From: an uncultured Oscillospiraceae bacterium
GTDB taxonomy: Bacteria; Bacillota; Clostridia; Oscillospirales; Acutalibacteraceae
DNA length: 11,465 nucleotides
Direction: 5' to 3'
Assembly: GCA_900540295.1 (NCBI GenBank)
Contig: UQFM01000057.1
Span: 1 to 11,465 of the forward strand
Below, one piece after another: positions 1 to 4,791 of the stretch. The position numbers were made by a program, and so were the translations under genes. The notes beneath the pieces are model-generated. The model had not been told where the DNA came from. It was given only the letters and a program-made list of their open reading frames with translations, and searched no databases. Each line of letters opens with the position of its first letter. The first letter of the stretch is position 1.

Positions 1-90
1 GAGGATTTTAACAAAGCAGAGGCGGAAATACTGCCGCGAAAATCGTGTTCGGACGCGAGCGCTATGGTTAAAAATTTATTTTTTAAATAG
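1..90 (+). CDS. Possible 3' end of an unidentified plus-strand gene
   Basis: The first plus-strand frame is open from the window edge and stops at TAG (88-90). It encodes about 29 residues, a Lys/Glu/Ala-rich tail ending MVKNLFFK. If real, it converges on the ylbF-family gene, whose stop is only 10 bp further on. The composition looks more protein-like than the other frames, but 29 codons are too few to prove coding and no domain is visible. The opposite strand has no start codon with a ribosome binding site here, so I see no mutS start, the gene that often follows miaB-ylbF in Clostridia. No GC-rich terminator is visible between the two stops, only an AT-rich stretch at 67-88. Confidence 0.3.
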   Translation, partial: EDFNKAEAEILPRKSCSDASAMVKNLFFK

Positions 91-100
91 GAGTTCCCGC

Positions 101-508
101 TTAGTGGCAACCGCTGCAGGAAGAGCACTCGCCGCCGCAGTTGTGTGCGGCTGGGTCGCAGGTCTCGGGGTCTTCGCCGTTGACGCACATTGCAAGAATA
201 CCCGTCAGGTAGTTCATCATTTCATCGACCGCCTGGCGCGCTTCTTCAAATTTCTGCATATTTTTGTTTGCCATAATCTGTGTATACACGCCCTGGAATT
301 CCTTGTTGAAGCCTTCCATTTTCGCTTCATCGGGTTCTTCCTTGCCTGCTTCCTGCTGATAGGAAAGCTGAATCAAACGGATTTTGCCCATCAACGCATT
401 GAGTTCTTCGTCTGCATCGTTTGCCGTTCTTGCCGCTTCAAAATCCAAATAGACCTTATCCTGCTGGATTGCCGCGCCAAGCTGTCTTGCCAATTTTTCG
501 AGTTCCAT
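101..508 (-). CDS. YlbF/YmcA-family protein with cysteine-rich C-terminal tail
   Basis: A 135-residue, mostly helical protein. The region from about residue 3 to 105 looks like the YlbF/YmcA (Com_YlbF) family, small helical proteins. In Bacillus subtilis two members, RicA (YmcA) and RicF (YlbF), join RicT (YaaT) in a complex that carries Fe-S clusters and promotes RNase Y-dependent mRNA maturation. The start ATG has an AGGAG box 6 bases upstream. The C-terminus has cysteines at 108, 117, 124, 128, 131 and 134 (the last five spaced C-x6-C-x3-C-x2-C-x2-C) and a final His, a probable metal or Fe-S ligand cluster. It lies 72 bp downstream of miaB, matching the ymcB(miaB)-ymcA order in Bacillus. 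The family call is fairly sure; which paralogue it equals is not, so no symbol is given. Confidence 0.85.
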   Translation of the reverse strand: MELEKLARQLGAAIQQDKVYLDFEAARTANDADEELNALMGKIRLIQLSYQQEAGKEEPDEAKMEGFNKEFQGVYTQIMANKNMQKFEEARQAVDEMMNYLTGILAMCVNGEDPETCDPAAHNCGGECSSCSGCH

Positions 509-551
509 AATTTTCTCCTGTCTTGTGTTTTTTCTGAATCGTAATATAAAT

Positions 552-567
552 AATGCCTTGCGGCACT
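552..567 (-). other. Small GCAA-capped hairpin in the miaB-ylbF gap
   Basis: In the 72-bp gap between miaB and the ylbF-family gene, the minus strand can form a 6-bp stem (one G-U pair) closed by a GCAA tetraloop and followed by an AT-rich ATTTATATT stretch. It could be a weak terminator, an attenuator or an mRNA processing/stability hairpin that sets the ratio of the two proteins. No convincing promoter is visible in the gap, so read-through from miaB is assumed. Confidence 0.3.
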
Positions 568-580
568 GTTTATCGAAGAA

Positions 581-1999
581 TTATTTTTGCAGTTCGCCTT
601 TGACCTGCCACGAACGCGTATCCGTCACCGTTACGGTTCTGTATGTGCCGACAAGCGACGCATCCGCTGAAAATTCAATCACCACATTGCCGTCCGTGCG
701 CCCCGAAAGCAGTTTTTCGTCCGATTTGGAAACACTCTCAACCAATACGCGATAGGTTTTTCCGCGCATATCGGCGGTACGCCGTGCGGCGATTTCTTCC
801 TGCGCTTTTAAAAGCTCGCCCATCCACTTCGCCTTTTCGGCGTGCGGCACGGGGTCGGGCATTTTTTCTGCCTTTGTGCCTTTCCGCGGGGAAAAGATAA
901 AGGTGAACAGCGAGGTAAACTCCACCTCGCGAATCAAAGACAGCGTGTCCTGAAATTCCTCGTAGGTTTCGCCGGGGAAGCCGACAATCACATCGCTTGT
1001 GAGCGACAAATCGAGGATTTTCTTTTTCGCGTAGTCGATTAACTCCAAATAATGCGCGCGCGTATAGCGGCGGTTCATTTCGCCGAGCACGCGGTCATTG
1101 CCCGACTGAAACGGCAAGTGCAAATGCTTCGACACCTTATCGCATTCGGCAATGGTATCTAACAGTTCATAGGTGCAGTCCTTCGGGTGCGAGGTCATGA
1201 AACGGATTTTAAAATCGCCGTCGAGCGCATTCAGCTCACGCAGAAGCTGTGCAAAATTCATCGGGTTTTGATTATTCTTCCCGTAAGAATTCACATTTTG
1301 CCCCAAAAGCGTAATTTCCTTATAGCCCGCTGCAATAATTTCGCGTGCCTCACGGAGTACCTCTTCAGGCTCGCGGCTACGCTCGCGCCCGCGCACATAC
1401 GGCACAACACAGTAGGTGCAGAAATTGTCACAGCCGTACATAATCGGCAACCACGCCTTAACGCCGCGGTCACGGCACACAGGTAAACCCTCGGCAATTT
1501 CCGCCGCATCCTCAGGCGCCGAGACCACGCGCTTGCCGCCCTGCAGGGTTTTTAGAAGCAACTCGGGCAGTAAATGCATGGCGTGCGTACCGAATACCAA
1601 ATTAACAAACGGATAGCTTTTATAAATCTTTTCGCGAACGTGTGCCTGCTGCATCATACAACCGCACAGCGCGATAACCAAATCGGGCTTGGCGGTTTTA
1701 TACCGCTTAATTGCGCCGATATTGCCGAACACTCTGTCCTGTGCATGCTCGCGGATGGCACAGGTATTGTAAAGAATCAAATCCGCTTCTTCAATAGCCT
1801 CCGTCGTTTCATACCCCATGGCGCAAAGCTGACCGCGGATGCGTTCGCTGTCCGCCACATTGCCCTGACAGCCGTAGGTATGTATGAACGCTTTCGGTAC
1901 CGCCGCATAATATTTCGCCTGCAATACGGATTTTACTTCTTCCGCAAAGCGGCGCTGACGCGCAAGCTCCGCTTCACTGATAATGCTTTTCTTTGCCAC
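581..1999 (-). CDS. miaB: tRNA-2-methylthio-N6-dimethylallyladenosine synthase MiaB
   Basis: A 472-residue radical-SAM methylthiotransferase that adds a methylthio group to i6A37 in tRNAs reading UNN codons, acting in the cytoplasm with two [4Fe-4S] clusters. The N-terminal UPF0004 domain shows its three cluster cysteines: C44 in TYGCQGN, C80 in YNTCAIREHA and C114 in LCGCMMQ. The radical-SAM motif is CDNFCTYC, with C190, C194 and C197, followed by VVPYVRGRERSR. A TRAM-like RNA-binding region occupies about residues 400-470. Length is normal for the family, with a short N-terminal extension. The start codon is GTG (1999-1997), preceded by GGAG with a 9-base spacer. The usual TYGCQMN is TYGCQGN here. 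It lies 15 bp downstream of the hydrolase gene and upstream of the ylbF-family gene, probably in one operon. The RREHA-type motif supports MiaB over the paralogues MtaB and RimO. Confidence 0.96.
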   Translation of the reverse strand: MAKKSIISEAELARQRRFAEEVKSVLQAKYYAAVPKAFIHTYGCQGNVADSERIRGQLCAMGYETTEAIEEADLILYNTCAIREHAQDRVFGNIGAIKRYKTAKPDLVIALCGCMMQQAHVREKIYKSYPFVNLVFGTHAMHLLPELLLKTLQGGKRVVSAPEDAAEIAEGLPVCRDRGVKAWLPIMYGCDNFCTYCVVPYVRGRERSREPEEVLREAREIIAAGYKEITLLGQNVNSYGKNNQNPMNFAQLLRELNALDGDFKIRFMTSHPKDCTYELLDTIAECDKVSKHLHLPFQSGNDRVLGEMNRRYTRAHYLELIDYAKKKILDLSLTSDVIVGFPGETYEEFQDTLSLIREVEFTSLFTFIFSPRKGTKAEKMPDPVPHAEKAKWMGELLKAQEEIAARRTADMRGKTYRVLVESVSKSDEKLLSGRTDGNVVIEFSADASLVGTYRTVTVTDTRSWQVKGELQK

Positions 2000-2014
2000 T
2001 GACTTTATCTCCGT

Positions 2015-2953
2015 TCAAGCAAGATACACGGAATGCAACCATGAGAGCACATCGTTCTGCACGGTTTCGTAATCATCTTCAAACAACAGCTCATGGCGGT
2101 CTCCCGGATACAGAATCACCGTGGGTTCATGCCCTGCGAGCACCAAATTGTCCGCCACGGATAGCGTCCCCTTGCCGTTGAAGCCGACGGGGTCTTTCGC
2201 GCCCGAAATAATCATAATCGGCAGGTTTTCGGGGATTTTGTATGCCCAGTCTTTTCTGCCGCACTCGCACGCAAGCGCATACATATCGCGGTAGCCGCCG
2301 AGCTTCAGCGGGAAGCCGCACAGCGGGTCGTTCATATAATTTTCCTGATTCTGCTTGTTTTTGCTAATCCACGCCACAGGCGAGGTGTTCTTTTCGCCTG
2401 TCGCAAAATTGCCCGCCGCGTTAAACAAATTCCCGAGTACATGCGCATCCGCTTTTGCACCGAATTTTTCGCACGCCGCGTTCACAACAGGCACCAAGGC
2501 TTCCGCCGCCGCAGGCAGTTCCGCCGTGCCGCAGTAAATCACGCCGTTCAGCTCCTCGCCGAAATGCGCGGTATACACACGCGCGCACAGAGAACCCATG
2601 CTGTGCCCAAACAGGAAATAGGGCAGGTCAGGGTAACGCTTTTTCATAATTTTGGTGAGGATGTGCAAGTCGTCCACCAAGCGTTTGTCGCCGTTATATT
2701 CGTCAAAATAGCCGTAATCCGCATCGGAATTGACCGATTTGCCGTGTCCCAAATGGTCACTGCCGCAAACCACAAAGCCGTTGGACGCCAAAAAGCGGGC
2801 GAACCCGTCGTAGCGTTCAATATGCTCCGCCATACCGTGCGCAATTTGAAATACGCCGATGGGTGTAAGCGTTTCTTCCTGCCAAATCAATGCGCGGATT
2901 TTGTGCCGGCCCGTGGAAGAATTGAAATATGCTTCTGTCTTAACAATCGCCAT
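2015..2953 (-). CDS. Alpha/beta hydrolase, monoacylglycerol lipase/lysophospholipase-like
   Basis: A 312-residue serine hydrolase of the Hydrolase_4 (serine aminopeptidase S33-like) type, probably cytoplasmic because no signal peptide is seen. The nucleophile elbow is GHSMG with Ser118. The likely acid is Asp254 in SGAKDPVG and the likely base is His287 in GDRHELL, in the right order and spacing. The oxyanion-side motif HGMAEHIERY (residues 39-48) and DHLGHGKS (66-73) are typical of monoglyceride lipases and lysophospholipases. The substrate cannot be told from sequence. I chose the ATG at 2953 because GGAGG sits 7 bases upstream; an in-frame ATG at 3040 would add 29 residues with no family resemblance and would lie in the promoter. 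It is the first gene of the putative operon with miaB and the ylbF-family gene, and could have a lipid-related role with the divergent SCP2 protein (inference only). Confidence 0.9.
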   Translation of the reverse strand: MAIVKTEAYFNSSTGRHKIRALIWQEETLTPIGVFQIAHGMAEHIERYDGFARFLASNGFVVCGSDHLGHGKSVNSDADYGYFDEYNGDKRLVDDLHILTKIMKKRYPDLPYFLFGHSMGSLCARVYTAHFGEELNGVIYCGTAELPAAAEALVPVVNAACEKFGAKADAHVLGNLFNAAGNFATGEKNTSPVAWISKNKQNQENYMNDPLCGFPLKLGGYRDMYALACECGRKDWAYKIPENLPIMIISGAKDPVGFNGKGTLSVADNLVLAGHEPTVILYPGDRHELLFEDDYETVQNDVLSWLHSVYLA

Positions 2954-3021
2954 TTTACGCCTCCGTTTTTCTGTTTCAAAGAAATCGAAATGACTCCGAC
3001 TGCAAATATTTATACAGATAT

Positions 3022-3050
3022 AGTTTACCACAAAACACACGGTTTGTCAC
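3022..3050 (-). promoter_or_regulatory. Predicted promoter for the hydrolase-miaB-ylbF unit
   Basis: On the minus strand GTGACA (3050-3045) lies 17 bp from TAAACT (3027-3022), a reasonable sigma-A-type pair. It gives a leader of about 60 bases before the ATG at 2953. It is the best match in the divergent region, but the -10 box is only 4/6. Confidence 0.5.
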
Positions 3051-3149
3051 TTGTTTTCTTACAAGGCGGGGCGGTTTCTAAAATCATGTTCTTTCACATG
3101 CCGTTTCGACAGCCTTTTGTGTGGATTCTGTCTAAAAAAATAAAATACG

Positions 3150-3179
3150 CTGTCGGAAAATACGGTTTTTTCACGACAG
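3150..3179. repeat. Inverted repeat in the divergent intergenic region
   Basis: CTGTCG (3150-3155) and CGACAG (3174-3179) form a perfect 6-bp stem that extends inward through GAAAA/TTTTC with one bulged base. On the minus strand it is followed by a T-rich run (from about 3149 down to 3134), so it resembles a terminator reading leftward. Related half-sites (CGACAG near 3107, CTGTCT near 3128) lie just to the left. It may be an operator cluster or a terminator stopping antisense transcription; the rest of 2954-3186 holds no gene. Confidence 0.4.
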
Positions 3180-3186
3180 AAAAACA

Positions 3187-3215
3187 TTGCAGTCCCCCGC
3201 CTATTGTGCTAAAAT
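3187..3215 (+). promoter_or_regulatory. Predicted promoter of the SCP2-domain gene
   Basis: TTGCAG (3187-3192), a 17-bp spacer and TAAAAT (3210-3215) with an extended -10 TGC just before it. The start site would be near 3222, giving a leader of about 56 bases. Confidence 0.7.
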
Positions 3216-3220
3216 ACTTT

Positions 3221-3251
3221 CCGAGAACAGATTATATAAATCTGCTTTCGG
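3221..3251 (+). other. Leader hairpin at the 5' end of the SCP2 mRNA
   Basis: CAGATT/AATCTG is a 6-bp stem around an ATATA loop. An outer stem, CCGAGA with TTTCGG (one G-U), is separated from it by one mismatch. The hairpin starts almost exactly at the predicted transcription start, which suggests a 5'-end stabilising stem or an operator just downstream of the promoter. Confidence 0.5.
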
Positions 3252-3277
3252 AATTTTTGAAAGTCAGGTGTTATTTT

Positions 3278-3601
3278 ATGACATATGAACAGGTCGTTGC
3301 CAAAGTAAAGGCAAAATATGCCGAGGCGGATGCATCTTCGGTAGAAGGTACACTTGCAATTCAGGTGAATTTGGTCGGCAAAAATGTGGAAGGCATTTTT
3401 TACATCGAAGCAAAGGACGGCAAAGTCAACGTGGAGCCTTATGACTACCACGACAACCGCGCGGTTGTAACGGTTGCCCCCACCAATCTTTTAAAGGTTT
3501 TAGACGGCAAGCTGAACCCTGTAATTGCTTACACCACAGGCAAGGTCTCCATTCACGGCGACCCCGGTGCGGTACTTACCCTCATTGAGCTTGCAAAATA
3601 A
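3278..3601 (+). CDS. SCP2 sterol-binding domain protein (small lipid carrier)
   Basis: A 107-residue protein made almost entirely of an SCP2/sterol-carrier-like domain. It starts MTYEQVVAKVKAKY, then alternates predicted beta strands (EGTLAIQVNL, VEGIFYIEAKDGKVNVEP, RAVVTVAPTNLLKVLDGKLN) and ends with the typical helix-turn region of the fold, PVIAYTTGKVSIHGDPGAVLTL. The family binds hydrophobic ligands such as lipids; bacterial single-domain members are mostly uncharacterised, so ligand and role are unknown. The ATG at 3278 has AGGTG with a 7-base spacer. The frame stays open upstream, but that stretch crosses the promoter and the antisense of the hydrolase and is not coding. It is a single-gene transcription unit divergent from the hydrolase operon and closed by a strong terminator. 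No signal peptide is present, so it is cytoplasmic. Confidence 0.88.
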   Translation: MTYEQVVAKVKAKYAEADASSVEGTLAIQVNLVGKNVEGIFYIEAKDGKVNVEPYDYHDNRAVVTVAPTNLLKVLDGKLNPVIAYTTGKVSIHGDPGAVLTLIELAK

Positions 3602-3616
3602 GTTTGGATTACACAG

Positions 3617-3660
3617 CACCCCCGCTCCTGCCGATTCGGCACGGGCGGGGGTGTTTTTTT
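3617..3660 (+). terminator. Intrinsic terminator of the SCP2 gene
   Basis: A perfect 9-bp GC-rich stem, CACCCCCGC (3617-3625) with GCGGGGGTG (3645-3653), has a 5-bp inner hairpin (TGCCG/CGGCA, 3629-3641) and is followed by seven T residues (3654-3660). There is no A-run on the left, so it works on plus-strand transcripts only. Confidence 0.95.
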
Positions 3661-3678
3661 GTTCGTAAGAAACCGAAT

Positions 3679-3897
3679 TTATTTCAAGGTTTGCGGAGTA
3701 TCGGTAAGCCCAAGGATATAATCTGCCGAGACATTGTAAAATCGGCAAAGCGTATATAAATAATCAATCGGTAAATTTCTCTCATTCCGTTCATAACGGC
3801 TGTAAACCGTTTGAGAAGTATGCAAAAATTCTGCAATTTGAGCTTGCGTTAATTCTCTGTTTTCACGCAAAAAGCGAATTCTTTGTGCGGTTTTCAT
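3679..3897 (-). CDS. Small XRE-family HTH transcriptional regulator
   Basis: A 72-residue single-domain Cro/CI-type DNA-binding protein. It starts MKTAQRIRFLRENRELTQAQ; the helix-turn-helix is LTQAQIAEFLHTSQTVYSRYE (about residues 16-36), and the closing helices are LPIDYLYTLCRFYNVSADYILGL. This matches the minimal XRE repressors (HTH_3) in full; there is no ligand or dimerisation domain beyond it. The ATG at 3897 has AGGGG 7 bases upstream. It is transcribed divergently from plus-strand promoters at 3947 and 4042, and inverted repeats cover its own extended -10 promoter (3930-3973), so autorepression and control of the divergent transcript are likely (inference). It converges on the SCP2 unit. 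No phage or plasmid genes accompany it. Confidence 0.92.
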   Translation of the reverse strand: MKTAQRIRFLRENRELTQAQIAEFLHTSQTVYSRYERNERNLPIDYLYTLCRFYNVSADYILGLTDTPQTLK

Positions 3898-3919
3898 AAC
3901 ATTTCCCCTTTCTGATTAC

Positions 3920-3928
3920 AATATAGCA
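3920..3928 (-). promoter_or_regulatory. Extended -10 promoter of the minus-strand XRE gene
   Basis: On the minus strand TGC-TATATT (3928-3920) is a good extended -10 box. The -35 region (about 3943-3949) is poor, which is common for extended -10 promoters. The start site would fall near 3913, just ahead of the ribosome binding site, giving a very short leader. Confidence 0.55.
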
Positions 3929-3929
3929 C

Positions 3930-3973
3930 AGTATCGTTTGATACTATTGACTTTAACATCAAACGGTGTTAAA
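3930..3973. promoter_or_regulatory. Putative XRE operator array (three overlapping inverted repeats)
   Basis: Three nested symmetries lie in 44 bp. AGTATC-GTTT-GATACT (3930-3945) sits in the spacer of the minus-strand XRE promoter. TTTAACA-N8-TGTTAAA (3952-3973) spans the spacer of the plus-strand promoter. CGTTTGAT (3935-3942) is the exact reverse complement of ATCAAACG (3958-3965) and links the two. The placement over divergent promoters is what a bifunctional Cro/CI-like switch would use; binding by the adjacent XRE protein is inferred. Confidence 0.55.
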
Positions 3974-3975
3974 AT
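3947..3975 (+). promoter_or_regulatory. Divergent plus-strand promoter, upstream copy
   Basis: TTGACT (3947-3952), 17-bp spacer, TAAAAT (3970-3975). It overlaps the inverted repeats above and would start a transcript near 3982 running towards the first structured RNA. Confidence 0.55.
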
Positions 3976-4041
3976 AAGGCAGATTACATAGTAACCCACA
4001 CTCTTTTCCCTATACAGAAAGAGCATACAGCAAATTGATTC

Positions 4042-4070
4042 TTGACGGATACAGTTGCCAATGCTATACT
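4042..4070 (+). promoter_or_regulatory. Strong promoter of the first structured RNA
   Basis: TTGACG (4042-4047), exactly 17 bp, TATACT (4065-4070), with an extended -10 TGC (4062-4064). This is the closest match to the sigma-A consensus in the window. The predicted start, about 4077, coincides with the first base of the closing helix of the RNA. Confidence 0.8.
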
Positions 4071-4076
4071 GAATCT

Positions 4077-4245
4077 GCCACATAAACCGAATATTTTAAA
4101 CGATTAGAGGAATGTTATTTTTATCTTTCGGTAAAAATGCATGCTCTATTTTAGCATACCTCTAATTGTGTGTTAATCGGTTTGTGTGGCGCAAACGGAG
4201 CAATGCGTTTTTCGGTGTGCGGCTTCGGCTGCACACCTTTTTTGT
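4077..4245 (+). ncRNA. Free-standing structured RNA candidate 1 (unclassified)
   Basis: This stretch has no plausible protein but folds strongly by eye. P1 is a 14-bp helix, 4077-4090 with 4177-4190, with one G-U pair. After an internal loop (4091-4099 / 4170-4176), P2 is an 11-bp helix, 4100-4110 with 4159-4169, one G-U. P2 opens into a three-way junction with hairpin P3 (4117-4125 / 4130-4138, 9 bp, loop TTTC) and hairpin P4 (4141-4145 / 4153-4157, 5 bp, 7-base loop). A small AAACG/CGTTT hairpin (4193-4210) and a canonical terminator follow. A near-consensus promoter starts it at about 4077, giving about 170 nt. I do not recognise a riboswitch, tmRNA, SRP or RNase P core. A divergent 6S-like RNA is possible but unproven. 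It lies between two XRE genes. Confidence 0.7.
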
Positions 4246-4248
4246 TTT
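4214..4248 (+). terminator. UUCG-capped intrinsic terminator of RNA 1
   Basis: GGTGTGC (4214-4220) pairs with GCACACC (4231-4237), and the stem continues to a C-UUCG-G tetraloop (4223-4228), giving about 10 bp. It is followed by six T, one G and four T (4238-4248). Confidence 0.95.
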
Positions 4249-4312
4249 CTCGCACAGGAGCAGACACTTGCTCAGAAAACCGAACACAACGGCAAAATAC
4301 ATGTATGAAGCC

Positions 4313-4346
4313 ACAGTATGTAAACCAGATATACCGAGCATACTGT
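4313..4346. repeat. 8-bp inverted repeat upstream of the second XRE gene
   Basis: ACAGTATG (4313-4320) and CATACTGT (4339-4346) are exact reverse complements separated by 18 bases. Together with the next repeat it fills the otherwise gene-free 4249-4450 leader of the plus-strand XRE gene and could be an operator pair. There is no T-run, so it is not a terminator. Confidence 0.4.
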
Positions 4347-4358
4347 TTATTTATACCT

Positions 4359-4373
4359 GCTGTATATTACAGC
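4359..4373. promoter_or_regulatory. Palindrome abutting the -35 box of the second XRE gene
   Basis: GCTGTA-TAT-TACAGC, a perfect 6-bp dyad with a 3-base centre, ends exactly where the -35 box of the XRE promoter begins (4374). The position suits an operator or activator site; the binding protein is unknown. Confidence 0.45.
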
Positions 4374-4402
4374 TTACAAAATCCATTCGACAAAGTTATA
4401 CT
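4374..4402 (+). promoter_or_regulatory. Predicted promoter of the plus-strand XRE gene
   Basis: TTACAA (4374-4379), 17-bp spacer, TATACT (4397-4402). The leader to the ATG at 4451 would be about 42 bases and contains an imperfect dyad with several ATGCA/TGCAT copies (about 4405-4432). Confidence 0.6.
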
Positions 4403-4450
4403 ATATGCACAGACATGCAATGCAGTGCATGATGAAGACAAGGTGTATTT

Positions 4451-4684
4451 ATGGGCACACACGGTTCTGTCAGATTGAATCTGAACAAACTGATTGAAGA
4501 AAAGGGGATTAGCAAAACCAAACTATGTTACCGCGCGGAATTACAGAGAACTCAGCTGAATAACTACTGCAACAACGACATTACCCGTTTGGATGTGGAT
4601 ATTCTTGCACGGCTTTGCGCGGGATTAGAGTGTGAAATCGGTGACCTGTTGGAATTCATACCTGCCGATAAAAATGACGGTTAA
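4451..4684 (+). CDS. Small XRE-family HTH regulator (YozG-like)
   Basis: A 77-residue single-domain Cro/CI-type protein. The pattern LNKLIEEKGISKTKLCYRAE, then LQRTQLNNYCNNDITRLDVDILARLCAGLECEIGDLLEF, is that of the short HTH_26/YozG-type regulators, whose hallmark is the ending LCxxLxCxxGDLLEY-like. The helix-turn-helix covers about residues 21-45. The ATG at 4451 has AAGGTG 5 bases upstream. It has its own promoter and flanking dyads, and lies between the two structured RNAs, reading in the same direction. It differs in subfamily from the minus-strand XRE protein, so the two are not a recent duplication. DNA target and partner are unknown; control of RNA 2, whose promoter carries a palindrome 85 bp past the stop, is one possibility (inference). 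Confidence 0.9.
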   Translation: MGTHGSVRLNLNKLIEEKGISKTKLCYRAELQRTQLNNYCNNDITRLDVDILARLCAGLECEIGDLLEFIPADKNDG

Positions 4685-4715
4685 ACATCTGCATTGCGCT
4701 TTTGCTCTGCACTTC

Positions 4716-4751
4716 AAAAAAAGAAATTTTTTAAAAAATTTTTCAAAAAAA
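4716..4751 (+). promoter_or_regulatory. A/T-tract UP-element-like region before RNA 2
   Basis: Alternating runs of A and T (A7, A3, T6, A6, T5, A7) fill the 36 bp immediately upstream of the RNA 2 promoter. Such A/T tracts are typical of UP elements and bent DNA at very strong promoters such as those of stable RNAs. The same stretch contains a perfect AT dyad but no GC stem, so it is not a convincing terminator for the XRE gene. The remaining 4685-4715 shows nothing clear. Confidence 0.5.
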
Positions 4752-4754
4752 CAC

Positions 4755-4782
4755 TGTACATTTCAAAAATATGTGATATAAT
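4755..4782 (+). promoter_or_regulatory. Promoter of the second structured RNA
   Basis: TGTACA (4755-4760, 4/6 match), 16-bp spacer, consensus TATAAT (4777-4782) with an extended -10 TGA. With the A/T tracts upstream this should be strong. Predicted start about 4789. Confidence 0.75.
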
Positions 4783-4791
4783 ATCACATAT
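4769..4791. repeat. 23-bp perfect palindrome over the RNA 2 -10 box
   Basis: Two 11-bp arms, ATATGTGATAT (4769-4779) and ATATCACATAT (4781-4791), are exact reverse complements around a single central A (4780). The whole TATAAT box and the predicted start site lie inside it. A dimeric repressor bound here would block the promoter. Its length and perfection exceed the other dyads in the window. Confidence 0.8.

Noticed and set aside
1..100. Start of mutS downstream of the ylbF-family gene
   Set aside because: The minus strand here has no ATG/GTG with a ribosome binding site and is AT-rich with several stops.
2441..3277. Long plus-strand frame continuous with the SCP2 gene
   Set aside because: It is the antisense shadow of the hydrolase gene, rich in Arg/His/Cys, and crosses both divergent promoters. 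The real SCP2 start at 3278 has a good ribosome binding site.
4077..4450. RNA 1 as a riboswitch or T-box leader of the plus-strand XRE gene
   Set aside because: About 200 bp with a separate promoter lie between its terminator and the gene, and no known aptamer or T-box sequence is seen.
4170..4478. Open frame of about 100 codons on the plus strand overlapping RNA 1 and the second XRE gene
   Set aside because: It starts at GTG inside the closing helix of RNA 1, reads through a strong terminator, has Cys/Phe/Asn-rich unprotein-like composition and no ribosome binding site.
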